Assembly: GCF_000337095.1 (NCBI RefSeq)
Contig: NZ_AOIV01000041.1
Span: forward strand, 252,861 to 316,860
DNA from: Halogeometricum pallidum JCM 14848
Lineage (GTDB): Archaea > Halobacteriota > Halobacteria > Halobacteriales > Haloferacaceae
Length of the DNA stretch: 64,000 nucleotides
Reading direction: 5' to 3'
Every line of letters starts with the position of its first letter. Within the stretch, counting starts at the first letter, position 1. This document shows, one piece after another, positions 49,887-59,211 of the stretch. A program made the position numbers and the translations under genes. The notes below the pieces were generated by a model. That model worked only from the letters and a program-made list of their open reading frames with translations, did not search any database and was not told the DNA's origin.

Positions 49887-51316
49887 CACGGGTGATACAC
49901 ACCGGGGACACCCACGTGGGGTACCAGCAGTACCACTCGCCCGAACGGCGTCGGGACTTCCTCGACGCCTTCCAACGGGTGGTCACAGACGCCGTCGAGG
50001 AGGAGGTGGACGCCGTCGTCCACGCGGGCGACCTGTTCCACGACCGGCGGCCGGAACTCCGCGACCTGCTCGGCACCATCGAGGTGCTCAGGGAACTCGA
50101 CGACGCGGGCATCCCCTTCCTCGCCGTCGTCGGCAACCACGAGTCGACCCGCGGCGGGCAGTGGCTGGACCTCTTCGAGAACCTCGGCCTCGCCGAACGC
50201 CTCGGAGACGAACCCCGACTCGTCGGCGACACCGCCTTCTACGGCCTCGACCACGTCCCGAAGTCGCGCCGCGACGAGTTGACGTACGACTTCGAACCGC
50301 ACGACGCCGCCCACGCCGCCCTCGTCGGTCACGGCCTGTTCACGCCGTTCGCCCACGCCGATTGGCAGACGGAGACGGTGCTCGGGGAGTCGAACGTCGA
50401 GTTCGACGCCTTCCTCGTCGGCGACAACCACGCGCCGGGCACCGAACGCGTGCTGGAGACGTGGGTGACGTACTGCGGGTCGACCGAACGCGCAAGCGCC
50501 GCCGAGGCGGAGGCCCGGGGCTACAACCTCGTCGAGTTCGGCGCGGAGGTGGACATCCGCCGGCGCTCGCTGGAGACGCGACCGTTCGTGTTCGTCTCCG
50601 TGGACCTCGCCGAGGGGGAGGGGGCCGACCGCGTCCGCGAGCAGATTCGCCAGCGCGACGTGACCGACGCCGTCGCCATCGTCGAACTGACCGGCGAGGG
50701 CGACCCGGTGACGCCCGCCTCCGTCGAGGAGTTCCTCACCGAACGGGGGGCGCTCGTCGCCCGCGTGACCGACCGCCGACAGACCGAGTCCGAATCGGAA
50801 CTGAGCGTCTCGTTCGCGGACCCCGACGACGCGGTGCGCGAACGCGTGACCGACCTCGGCCTGTCGACGGCCGCCCGCGACGTGGAGGAGACGGTCCGTT
50901 CGAGCAAGACGGCCGACTCGAAGGTCCGCGAGGAGGTGAAGACCCACGTCGACTCGCTGGTCGAGGCGGACGACCTCGCGGCGTTCTCGCCGGCCGAGAG
51001 CGGTGACGACGGGGCCGACTCAGCAGGAACCGGGACCGACGCCGGGGAGGCCGAATCCGAGGCTGCCGGGGACGAAAATGGAGAACGGTCGCCCGAGGAC
51101 GCGCCGGAGACAGAGGTCGTCGAAGCGGGCTCGGGCGAGACGGACGGCGGCGAAGTCACCAATGTCGCCGGAGACGACGACGACACCGGGACGGACACCG
51201 CAACCGTCGGAGACGACACCGCCGACGCCGCTGACGACACCGATACCACCGACGACACCGCCGACGCCGACGACACCGACGACTCGGACGGCCAGTTCAC
51301 CATGGAGGACTTCTAA
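49883..51316 (+). CDS. mre11: DNA double-strand-break repair nuclease Mre11
   Basis: 477 residues. The metal-dependent nuclease motifs are complete: 'HTGDTHVGY' (D-x-H), 'VVHAGDLFHD', 'AVVGNHEST', 'LVGHGL' and 'LVGDNHAPG'. Residues 1-340 are the phosphoesterase and capping domains. The last 100 residues are a Glu/Asp/Thr/Gly-rich, probably disordered tail ending 'GQFTMEDF', which fits a PCNA-interacting (PIP) motif Q-x2-h-x2-F. Mre11 and Rad50 are adjacent (TAA then ATG with no gap), forming the complex that tethers and processes broken ends. Confidence 0.96.
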   Translation: MTRVIHTGDTHVGYQQYHSPERRRDFLDAFQRVVTDAVEEEVDAVVHAGDLFHDRRPELRDLLGTIEVLRELDDAGIPFLAVVGNHESTRGGQWLDLFENLGLAERLGDEPRLVGDTAFYGLDHVPKSRRDELTYDFEPHDAAHAALVGHGLFTPFAHADWQTETVLGESNVEFDAFLVGDNHAPGTERVLETWVTYCGSTERASAAEAEARGYNLVEFGAEVDIRRRSLETRPFVFVSVDLAEGEGADRVREQIRQRDVTDAVAIVELTGEGDPVTPASVEEFLTERGALVARVTDRRQTESESELSVSFADPDDAVRERVTDLGLSTAARDVEETVRSSKTADSKVREEVKTHVDSLVEADDLAAFSPAESGDDGADSAGTGTDAGEAESEAAGDENGERSPEDAPETEVVEAGSGETDGGEVTNVAGDDDDTGTDTATVGDDTADAADDTDTTDDTADADDTDDSDGQFTMEDF

Positions 51317-54001
51317 ATGCGCTTCGACCGGATTCGACTCCAGAACTTCAAGCCCTACGCCGACACCGACCTCGAACTGACCGACGGCGTGACCGTGATC
51401 CACGGGCTGAACGGCAGCGGGAAGTCCTCGCTGCTCGAAGCCTGCTTCTTCGCGCTGTACGGCGCGCACGCGCTGGACGAGACGCTGGAGGACGTGATGA
51501 CCACCGGCACCGAGGAGGCCGAAGTCGAGTTGTGGTTCACGCACGACGGCGCCTCCTACCACATCGACCGGCGCCTCCGGAAGTCCGGCGACCGGGTCCA
51601 GACCGCAAAGTGCGTGCTCGAAGGTCCAGAGACGACCGTCGACGGGTCGCGCGACGTGCGCGGGTTCGTCACCGACCTCCTGCGGATGGACGCCGAGGCG
51701 TTCGTCAACTGCGCGTACGTCCGGCAGGGCGAGGTGAACAAACTCATCAACGCGACGCCGGCCCAGCGGCAGGACACGATAGACGAACTGCTCCAACTCG
51801 GCAAACTGGAGGAGTACCGCGTCCGCGCGGGCAACGCCCGCCTCGGCGTCGAGGACGTGTTGACCGAACGGCGCGGCGGCCTCTCGAAGGTCGACTCGCA
51901 GATAGAAGCCAAGGAGGACGCCGACCTCCACGCGCGGTTGAACGCCTTGGAGACCGAGCTCGGCGAGGTCGACGCGAAGATAACGAACTACGAGGAACAG
52001 CGAGAACGGGCGGTGTCGACGCGCGAGGACGCCCAAGACGTCCTCGAATCCTATCGCGAGAAGCGCGCGGAACTGGACGACCTCGACGAGGATATCGCCG
52101 ACCTGCGCGAGACCATCGAGGCCGACGAGCGAAAGCGGGAGTCGCTCCGGAGCGAGGTCGGCGAGGCGCGGGACAGAGTCGAGGAACTCCGCGCCCGCAT
52201 CGACGACCTGCGCTCGGAGGCGGACCTCGACGAGGCGACGGCGGACGCCGTCGCGGCCCGGCGCGAGGAACTCGACGCCCGGGAGGAGACGGTGCGCGAG
52301 GACCTGACCGACGCGCGGCAGCGCCGGACGATGCTGTCGAACCAGGCCGAGAAGCTCCGCGAACGCGCCGAGGAGTTCGAGTCCCGAGCGACCGAGAAGC
52401 GCTCCCGAGCGGAAGAGTTAGACGACGCCGCAGAGGAGGCCGAGGCCGAACTCGAACAGCGGCGAGAGCGACTGGAGACGCTCGAAGGAGAACTCGACGA
52501 CCTCGAAGCCGAGTTCGCGGACGCACCCGCCGAACTCGGCGGCGCGTCGGCGCACCGCGAGGAGGTTCGGGAGGCGTTAGCCGACGTGCGCGAGCGACTC
52601 ACCGAGGCGAACGCCGAACTGGAGAACGTCCGCGACAGGGCCGAGGAGGCGCGGGAACTCCGCGACGCGGGCAAGTGTCCCGAGTGCGGTCAACCCGTCG
52701 AGGACTCCCCGCACGTCGACGCCATCGGCGAGTACGAGGAGCGCATCGAGGAGCTAGAGAGGACGCTGTCGAACCTCCGCGACCGGCGCGAGACGCTCGA
52801 ATCGAAGGTCGAGCGAGCGGAGGAACTGGTCGAGGCGGAGAACAGGGTCGGCGAACTCCGGAGCAGTCGGGACCTGTTCGAAGAGCGCATCGACGACGCC
52901 GAGGAGACCGTCGAGGAGCGCCGAACCGAGGCCGAGTCGCTGCGCGAGACGGCCGACGAACTCGACGCGGAGGCCGAGGAGAAGTGCTCGGCGGCGTCGA
53001 CGCAGGCGGAGGCGGCCGAGGAGGCCGGAGCGACCGTCGTCGAACTCGAAGCCGACGTGGAGGCGGTTGCGGACGCCGAGGAGCGACTCGACGCGCTCTC
53101 CGACCGACTCTCAGCGCTCGAAGAGACCCACTCGGAGATAGACCGCCTCGAAGAGCGGCGGGAGAACGTCGCCGAACTGAACGACGAGCGCCGGGAGCGG
53201 CTGGCCGAGAAGCGCGAGCGTCGCTCGTCGCTCGCCGAGGAGGTGGACGAATCGACCGTCGAGGACGCCCGAGAGCGCGAGGAGAAGGCGGCGGACTACG
53301 TCGAGCAGGTGGACGAGGCGTTGGCGACCCTCCGAGAGGAGCGCGACGAACTCCAGAGCGACGTGGGGGGCGTGAAAGGCGAACTCCGGCAGTTGGAGGA
53401 GCTCCGGGAGGACCGCGAGGAGCTCGCGGCCCGCGTCGACGCCCTCGAATCGCTCCACACCGAGATAGAGGAACTGGAGGCGATGTACGGCGACCTGCGC
53501 GCGGAACTCCGCCAGCGCAACGTCGAGAGCCTCGAACGGATGCTGAACGAGACGTTCGACCTCGTCTACGGCAACGACGCCTACTCGCGCATCCGCCTCG
53601 ACGGCGAGTACGAACTGACGGTGTTCCAGAAGGACGGCACCGCGTTGGACCCCGAGCAGTTGTCCGGCGGCGAGCGTGCGCTGTTCAACCTCTCCCTGCG
53701 CTGCGCCATCTACCGCCTCCTCGCGGAGGGAATCGAGGGGGCGGCGCCGATGCCGCCGCTCATCCTCGACGAACCGACCGTCTTCCTCGACTCCGGGCAC
53801 GTCTCGCGCCTCGTGGACCTCGTCGACGAGATGCGCGACCTGGGGGTCCGACAGATAATCATCGTCAGCCACGACGAGGAACTGGTCGACGCGGCGGACG
53901 AACTCGTGACGGTGGAGAAGGACCCGACGAGCAACCGGTCGTCGGTGCGACAGGAGGACGCGGCGGCCCTCGCCGCTGCGGAGTCGCTCGCCGACGACTG
54001 A
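51317..54001 (+). CDS. rad50: DNA double-strand-break repair ATPase Rad50
   Basis: 894 residues. ABC-type ATPase split by a long coiled coil. Walker A '[16 protein letters not shown]' (about 28-43), Q-loop region '[12 protein letters not shown]', then heavily charged coiled coil (about 160-445), zinc hook 'CPECGQPV' (about 453), returning coil (about 470-715), signature '[20 protein letters not shown]' (about 780) and Walker B '[14 protein letters not shown]'. The D-loop and '[11 protein letters not shown]' are present. It directly follows mre11; no gap suggests equal synthesis. Confidence 0.97.
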   Translation: MRFDRIRLQNFKPYADTDLELTDGVTVIHGLNGSGKSSLLEACFFALYGAHALDETLEDVMTTGTEEAEVELWFTHDGASYHIDRRLRKSGDRVQTAKCVLEGPETTVDGSRDVRGFVTDLLRMDAEAFVNCAYVRQGEVNKLINATPAQRQDTIDELLQLGKLEEYRVRAGNARLGVEDVLTERRGGLSKVDSQIEAKEDADLHARLNALETELGEVDAKITNYEEQRERAVSTREDAQDVLESYREKRAELDDLDEDIADLRETIEADERKRESLRSEVGEARDRVEELRARIDDLRSEADLDEATADAVAARREELDAREETVREDLTDARQRRTMLSNQAEKLRERAEEFESRATEKRSRAEELDDAAEEAEAELEQRRERLETLEGELDDLEAEFADAPAELGGASAHREEVREALADVRERLTEANAELENVRDRAEEARELRDAGKCPECGQPVEDSPHVDAIGEYEERIEELERTLSNLRDRRETLESKVERAEELVEAENRVGELRSSRDLFEERIDDAEETVEERRTEAESLRETADELDAEAEEKCSAASTQAEAAEEAGATVVELEADVEAVADAEERLDALSDRLSALEETHSEIDRLEERRENVAELNDERRERLAEKRERRSSLAEEVDESTVEDAREREEKAADYVEQVDEALATLREERDELQSDVGGVKGELRQLEELREDREELAARVDALESLHTEIEELEAMYGDLRAELRQRNVESLERMLNETFDLVYGNDAYSRIRLDGEYELTVFQKDGTALDPEQLSGGERALFNLSLRCAIYRLLAEGIEGAAPMPPLILDEPTVFLDSGHVSRLVDLVDEMRDLGVRQIIIVSHDEELVDAADELVTVEKDPTSNRSSVRQEDAAALAAAESLADD

Positions 54002-54035
54002 CGCCGACGGGGTCGACGGCCGGGCCGACGGCCGG

Positions 54036-54470
54036 CTACTCCGCTCGGCGTCCGCCCCGGAGTTCGGTGACCGCTCGCTTCGTCGTCTCCGTCGCGGCGT
54101 AGCCGCGTTCGCCGTAGACGGTCGTCTCTTCGAGGAGCCCCGCCGCGCGGAACTCCCCGAGGAGGCCGTGGAGGTCGGACTCGCAGAGGTCGTAGGCCTC
54201 CAGCAGTTCGACCACCGAGACGGCCCCGCGGTCGGACAGTTCGACGAGCAGTCCCAGCGAACGCTCGTCGTGGACGGCCGTCATCAACCGCCTGACGGGC
54301 CCCGAGACGGCCGACGCCGCGGTCGAAAGCGGGGGGTCGCCCTCGAACGTCACGTCGTCGTTCTCGACGTACCGCTCCTCGCCCGTCTCCGGGTCGCGGA
54401 CGCGACTGGAGTCGCCGGAGCGTTTGACGAGCAGGTAGCGCTTGCCGTCGCCGTCGCGGACCGTCTGCAT
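54036..54470 (-). CDS. winged-helix-like haloarchaeal protein
   Basis: 144 residues. Residues 1-45 are strands ('RYLLVKRSGDSSRVRDPETGEERYVENDDV') like a small SH3-type fold. Residues 65-135 are helical and look like a winged helix ('DERSLGLLVELSDRGAVSVVELLEAYDLCESDLHGLLGEFRAAGLL' and a wing 'TTVYGERGYAATE'). Possibly DUF7346 (from memory). It is convergent with rad50, 34 bases apart. A DNA-binding role is likely from the fold only. Confidence 0.7.
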   Translation of the reverse strand: MQTVRDGDGKRYLLVKRSGDSSRVRDPETGEERYVENDDVTFEGDPPLSTAASAVSGPVRRLMTAVHDERSLGLLVELSDRGAVSVVELLEAYDLCESDLHGLLGEFRAAGLLEETTVYGERGYAATETTKRAVTELRGGRRAE

Positions 54471-54527
54471 GGTCGAGCGGAGGGCGGTGAGACGAATAGG
54501 GGTTGCGCTCGGGTCGGTCGGACGGGC

Positions 54528-54920
54528 TCAGGCTTCGTCGGTTTCGCTCTCGTCTGTTCCGGCGACGTCGGTTTCGGTTTCGTCGGCCTCGTCGCCCTCG
54601 CGGAAGTCGCGGTAGAAGTAGTACGCCCGGACGAGGGCGAACGCGCCGACGGCGACGGCCCCCCCGCCGATGATGAGATTCCCCCGGAAGTAGACGAGCA
54701 TCGCACCGATGCTGATGCCCGCGACGGCGACGTTCACGAGGACGACGGTGGCCCAGAAGGCCCGCTGGAGGTCGCCGTCGATGGGCGTCTCCTCGTCGGG
54801 TTCGGAGTTCGGGACGTCGACGGCGGGGACGTTCGATAGCTCCGCCTCGGGGTCGCCCCAGCGCTCCTCGGGGTTTTCCTCGTCCGGCTCGTCGGGCCAC
54901 GGGTCCGAGTCGCGCGACAC
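54528..54920 (-). CDS. two-helix acidic membrane protein
   Basis: 130 residues. An acidic, Pro-rich N-terminus (1-48, 'DPWPDEPDEENPEERWGDPE') precedes two helices (about 52-75 and 78-98) and the tail 'FYRDFREGDEADETETDVAG' with Glu/Asp/Thr repeats. I recall it as DUF7322. No motif hints at function. It lies in the small-gene group between rad50 and polB1, on the opposite strand. Confidence 0.72.
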   Translation of the reverse strand: MSRDSDPWPDEPDEENPEERWGDPEAELSNVPAVDVPNSEPDEETPIDGDLQRAFWATVVLVNVAVAGISIGAMLVYFRGNLIIGGGAVAVGAFALVRAYYFYRDFREGDEADETETDVAGTDESETDEA

Positions 54921-54996
54921 GTCCGCGGGGACGGCGGGGGTGACGAAAAGCGGTTCGTTTCGCGGCGCGCCGGGTGGACGTTCGTGTCCGTCCCGC

Positions 54997-55185
54997 CTAC
55001 ACGAACTCCTTCAGCGTGACTGTTCGCGTCGTCTCAACCCACGCGAGCGGGTTCTGCGGGTCGTAGAAGACGACTCCGCCGTCGATGTCGTAGGACTCGA
55101 CGTCGTCGAGTCCGTTCGCTTCGCCCGCCGACGACTGCGCGGCAGGCGACCGATCCGTCCGCTTCGAGTTCGCGTGGTCGGTCAT
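54997..55185 (-). CDS. small conserved haloarchaeal protein (DUF7331-like)
   Basis: 62 residues from ATG 55183-55185. The C-terminal block 'GLDDVESYDIDGGVVFYDPQ' followed by 'NPLAWVETTRTVTLKEF' is recognisable as a short family that recurs many times in haloarchaeal genomes. The N-terminal 25 residues are polar and disordered. An A+T-rich stretch (ACATTTAG on the minus strand, about 55211-55218) lies 26-33 bases before the start. Function unknown. Confidence 0.72.
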   Translation of the reverse strand: MTDHANSKRTDRSPAAQSSAGEANGLDDVESYDIDGGVVFYDPQNPLAWVETTRTVTLKEFV

Positions 55186-55310
55186 GGTAGTACAGCATGG
55201 TATGGGATGACACACTAAATGTGTTGTGTATTCGCACCTTCTTTTCCTGACATATATTTTGCCGCTAACGATAGTCGCCGAGACGGGGGTACAACGGCGA
55301 AAAGCCGAGG

Positions 55311-55317
55311 TTTTTAG
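55311..55317 (+). promoter_or_regulatory. TATA-like box of polB1
   Basis: TTTTTAG, 24-30 bases before ATG 55341; predicts a leaderless polB1 mRNA. Confidence 0.5.
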
Positions 55318-55340
55318 CCGGGAGTGCCGAACGGGTCGGC

Positions 55341-58067
55341 ATGAAGCAGGCAGGCCTCACGGACGGCGATTGGGGTGGTGGCGGCGACGCCGACGGCGCG
55401 CGGCCGCAGGCCGAGGCCGAACACGTCGCGGGCAACGGGAGCCAGCACGTCTCGGACGTCGTCGACGCCGAGGAGATACGGTTCCCCGACGCCGACGGCA
55501 CCGTCGAACTCGCCGTCACGCAGGTGGACTACACCGTCGAGGGGAGCGGTAACCACGAGTACCCGGTCGTCCACGTCTTCGGTCGCACGCGCGAGAACGA
55601 GACCGAGCACATCCGCGTGCTCGGGCTCGAGCCCTACTTCTACGCGCCGACCGACACGCTGGACGACGACCTCCTCGATAAGTCGGTCATCACGCGGACC
55701 GAGGCGGGGTACGAGAGCATCCGCGGCGAGGACCTGACGAAAATCTGCACGCGCACGCCGCGGGACGTCGGGCAGATTCGCGACGAGTTCGACCACTACG
55801 AGGCGGACATCCTCTTTCCCAACCGCCTCCTCATCGACAAGGACATCCAGAGCGGCATCTGCGTCCCCGCGCGCCGCCTCGACGACGAGGACGGCACCGT
55901 CCAGGTGCCGCACGACGAAGTCGTCCCCATCGACGTCGAGGCCGACCTGCGCGTGAACACCTTCGACATCGAGGTGAACGACCGCGCGGGGTTCCCCGAG
56001 GAGGGCGAAGAGCCAATCATCTGTCTCACCTCCCACGACTCCTACCGCGACGAATACATCGCGTGGCTCTACAACGCCCCGGAGGCCGGCGACGGCGTCG
56101 AGGCGCCGACCGACCTCGGCGACTACCAACCGCTGGACGACGCCACGGAGGTCGAGATTCGCGCGTTCGACCGCGAGGGCGAGATGCTCGACGCCTTCGT
56201 CCGGTACATCGAGGAGACGGACCCGGACGTGCTCACCGGCTGGAACTTCGAGGACTTCGACATGCCGTACTTCCTCGACCGACTGGACGTCGTGAATCCG
56301 ACCTCCGACTACGACTTGGACCCCGACCGACTCTCCCGTATCGGTGAGGTGTGGCGGAGCGGATGGGGCGGCCCCGACGTGAAGGGACGCGTCGTGTTCG
56401 ACCTGCTGTACGCCTACAAGCGCACGCAGTTCTCCGAGTTGGAGTCCTATCGCTTGGACGCCGTCGGCGAACTCGAACTCGACGTGGGCAAAGAGCGCTA
56501 CACCGGCAGCATCGGCGACCTCTGGGAGGAGGACCCGAAGCGACTGCTCGAGTACAACGTCCGCGACGTGGAACTCTGCGTCGAGATAGACCGCAAGCAG
56601 GACGTCGTCGCCTTCTGGGACGAGGTGCGGACGTTCGTCGGGTGCAAACTGGAGGACGCGACGACGCCCGGTGACACCGTCGACATCTACGTCCTGCACA
56701 AGGTCCACGGCGAGTTCGCGCTCCCCTCGAAGGGCCGCCAGGACGCCGAGGAGTACGAGGGCGGCGCCGTCTTCGACCCCATCACGGGCGTCAAGGAGAA
56801 CGTCACCGTCCTCGACCTGAAGTCGCTGTACCCGATGTGCATGGTGACCATCAACGCGTCGCCGGAGACGAAAGTCGACCCCGAAACGTACGAGGGCGAG
56901 ACGTTCCACGCGCCCAACGGGACGCACTTCCGGAAGGAACCGGACGGCATCATTCGGGAGATGGTGGACGAACTCCTCGAAGAGCGCGAGGAGAAAAAGC
57001 GCCTGCGCAACGAGAACGACCCCGGCAGCGCGGCATACGAGCAGTTCGACCGCCAGCAGAGCGCGGTGAAGGTCATCATGAACTCGCTGTACGGCGTGCT
57101 GGGCTGGGACCGCTTCCGCCTGTACGACAAGGAGATGGGCGCCGCCGTGACGGCGACCGGTCGCGAGGTCATCGAGTTCACCCAGCGAACGGCCGACGAG
57201 ATGGATTACTCTGTCGCATATGGGGACACCGACAGCGTCATGCTCGAACTCGGCCCCGACGTCTCGAAGGAGGACGCAATCGAGCAGTCGTTCGACATCG
57301 AGGAGCGAATCAACGACGCCTACGACGAGTTCGCGCGCGACCAACTCGGCGTCGACTTGGACGGCGGGGAGGAGCACCGCTTCCAGATCGAGTTCGAGAA
57401 GCTGTATCGACGGTTCTTCCAGGCGGGCAAGAAGAAGCGCTACGCCGGCCACATCATCTGGAAGGAGGGCAAGGACGTCGACGACATCGACATCACCGGC
57501 TTCGAGTACAAGCGCTCGGACATCGCTGCCGTCACGAAGGAGGTCCAAAAGGAGGTCATCGAGATGATCGTCTACGGGGAGTCCAACGACACGATCAAGG
57601 AGTACGTCCACGAGGTCATCTCCGACTTCCAGGAGGGGAACCTCCCGCTGGACGAGGTGGGGATACCGGGCGGTCTCGGCAAGCGCCTCGACGCCTACGA
57701 CACGCGCACCGCACAGGTCCGGGGGTCGCTGTACGCCAACGCCTTCCTCGGGACGAACTTCGGTCGCGGGTCGAAGCCGAAACGCATCTACCTCGCGAAG
57801 GTCCACCCCTCGTGGTTCCGCCGGATGGAAGACGAGAGGGAGTTCGACCCGCAGCGAGATGACCTGTACGGGCAGTTCAAGCGCGACCCGGACGTCATCT
57901 GCTTCGAGTACGAAGACCAGGTGCCCGAGGAGTTCGAGGTGGCCTGGGACACGATGCTGGAGAAGACGTTAGAGGGTCCCATCGCCCGCATCATCGAGGC
58001 GCTCGGGATGTCGTGGGACGAGGTAAAGTCGGGCCAACAGCAGACTGGGCTCGGGAGCTTCATGTGA
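55341..58067 (+). CDS. polB1: family B replicative DNA polymerase
   Basis: 908 residues. The 3'-5' exonuclease motif is 'NTFDIEVND' (about 206), with 'GWNFEDFDMPYF' and 'YNVRDVELC' completing it. Polymerase motifs: A 'DLKSLYPMCM' (about 491), B 'QSAVKVIMNSLYG', C 'AYGDTDSVM' (about 626). The last residues 'QQTGLGSFM' make a PIP box for binding the PCNA clamp. None of the intein sites used in many haloarchaeal PolB genes is occupied here. A Gly/Asp-rich 40-residue extension precedes the N-terminal domain. Confidence 0.97.
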   Translation: MKQAGLTDGDWGGGGDADGARPQAEAEHVAGNGSQHVSDVVDAEEIRFPDADGTVELAVTQVDYTVEGSGNHEYPVVHVFGRTRENETEHIRVLGLEPYFYAPTDTLDDDLLDKSVITRTEAGYESIRGEDLTKICTRTPRDVGQIRDEFDHYEADILFPNRLLIDKDIQSGICVPARRLDDEDGTVQVPHDEVVPIDVEADLRVNTFDIEVNDRAGFPEEGEEPIICLTSHDSYRDEYIAWLYNAPEAGDGVEAPTDLGDYQPLDDATEVEIRAFDREGEMLDAFVRYIEETDPDVLTGWNFEDFDMPYFLDRLDVVNPTSDYDLDPDRLSRIGEVWRSGWGGPDVKGRVVFDLLYAYKRTQFSELESYRLDAVGELELDVGKERYTGSIGDLWEEDPKRLLEYNVRDVELCVEIDRKQDVVAFWDEVRTFVGCKLEDATTPGDTVDIYVLHKVHGEFALPSKGRQDAEEYEGGAVFDPITGVKENVTVLDLKSLYPMCMVTINASPETKVDPETYEGETFHAPNGTHFRKEPDGIIREMVDELLEEREEKKRLRNENDPGSAAYEQFDRQQSAVKVIMNSLYGVLGWDRFRLYDKEMGAAVTATGREVIEFTQRTADEMDYSVAYGDTDSVMLELGPDVSKEDAIEQSFDIEERINDAYDEFARDQLGVDLDGGEEHRFQIEFEKLYRRFFQAGKKKRYAGHIIWKEGKDVDDIDITGFEYKRSDIAAVTKEVQKEVIEMIVYGESNDTIKEYVHEVISDFQEGNLPLDEVGIPGGLGKRLDAYDTRTAQVRGSLYANAFLGTNFGRGSKPKRIYLAKVHPSWFRRMEDEREFDPQRDDLYGQFKRDPDVICFEYEDQVPEEFEVAWDTMLEKTLEGPIARIIEALGMSWDEVKSGQQQTGLGSFM

Positions 58068-58149
58068 ACGCGGCGCACGTGGCGGCGATGGGTGGAGGCG
58101 GCGGAAATACGGGCTTCGCTCGTCGCCGGATTCGAGATGCGGTCCAAAC

Positions 58150-58222
58150 ACACCCTTTCTGAAAAGCAAATAAATTTTCTCTCGCGTTAAGCGAGCGGTG
58201 GCGAATGCGTAACCATTATGCG
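58150..58222 (+). promoter_or_regulatory. A+T-rich promoter region of sufCBD
   Basis: This stretch carries CAAATAAATTTT (58167-58178), a small hairpin CTCGC/GCGAG (58181-58195) and CATTATG (58213-58219). The last lies 45-51 bases before the sufC ATG, giving a leader of roughly 20 bases. The exact start cannot be fixed by eye. Confidence 0.4.
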
Positions 58223-58263
58223 TCGCACTACCCTCCGTTCTCGTACGAGGCGACGAGACAACA

Positions 58264-59175
58264 ATGGCTACACTCGAAATCAAGAACCTCCACGCGAAAG
58301 TCGCGGAGGACGACGGTGAAACGATTCTTCGTGGCGTCGACCTGGAAGTCAAATCGGGCGAGATCCACGCGCTGATGGGTCCGAACGGCTCCGGGAAGTC
58401 GACCACCTCGAAGGTCATCGCGGGACACCCCGCCTACGAGGTGACCGACGGTGAGATCCTCCTGCACCTGGAGGACGACGAGTTCGGCGACGACGTCGAG
58501 ATACCCGAGGACAAGCGCACGTGGAACCTCCTCGATCTGGAGCCGAACGAGCGCGCGGCGCTCGGCATCTTCCTCGGCTTCCAGTACCCCGCGGAGATAG
58601 AGGGCGTCACGATGACGAACTTCCTCCGCACGGCGCTCAACGCGAAGCTCGAAGAGCGCGAGGAGCTGTTCGAGGGCGACGAGGACGAGGAAGCCGAAGA
58701 GGAGGAGTCCGGCTACGAGACCTCCCCGATGGAGGGGCCCGCCGACGAGGGCGAGATCGGCGTCGCCGAGTTCCAGCAGCTCCTGAAGGAGAAGATGGAG
58801 CTTCTGGACATGGACGAGAAGTTCGCCCAGCGCTACCTCAACGCCGGCTTCTCCGGCGGCGAGAAAAAGCAGAACGAGGTGCTGCAGGCGGCCATCCTCG
58901 AACCGTCCATCGCGGTGCTCGACGAGATCGATTCGGGGCTTGACATCGACCGCCTGCAGGACGTCTCGAACGGGATCAACGCCCTCCGCGACGAGCAGGG
59001 CACGGGCATCCTCCAGATCACCCACTACCAGCGCATCCTGGAGTACGTCGAACCCGACCACGTCCACATCATGCTCGACGGCGAAATCGCCAAGAGCGGC
59101 GACGCGTCGCTCGCAGAGCAGCTCGAGGACGAGGGGTACGACTGGGTCCGCGAGGAAGTCTACGGGACAGCCTAA
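58264..59175 (+). CDS. sufC: SufC ATPase of iron-sulfur cluster assembly
   Basis: 303 residues, ABC-type ATPase that powers the SufBCD scaffold. Walker A 'GPNGSGKSTTSKVIAG' (about 39), Q-loop 'GFQYPAEIEGV', signature 'NAGFSGGEKKQNEVLQA' and Walker B 'IAVLDEIDSGLDID' are intact. It is about 50 residues longer than bacterial SufC because an acidic Glu-rich loop (about 135-170) is inserted in the helical region, a salt-adaptation-like feature. First gene of the sufCBD operon. Confidence 0.96.
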   Translation: MATLEIKNLHAKVAEDDGETILRGVDLEVKSGEIHALMGPNGSGKSTTSKVIAGHPAYEVTDGEILLHLEDDEFGDDVEIPEDKRTWNLLDLEPNERAALGIFLGFQYPAEIEGVTMTNFLRTALNAKLEEREELFEGDEDEEAEEEESGYETSPMEGPADEGEIGVAEFQQLLKEKMELLDMDEKFAQRYLNAGFSGGEKKQNEVLQAAILEPSIAVLDEIDSGLDIDRLQDVSNGINALRDEQGTGILQITHYQRILEYVEPDHVHIMLDGEIAKSGDASLAEQLEDEGYDWVREEVYGTA

Positions 59176-59211
59176 TACGCGTCGAGCCCGCAACTACAAC
59201 TACACATCATC

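Noticed and set aside
51170-51290. GACACC-rich repeats as a possible regulatory array
   Set aside because: They encode the Asp/Thr/Ala-rich tail of Mre11; low-complexity coding sequence explains them.
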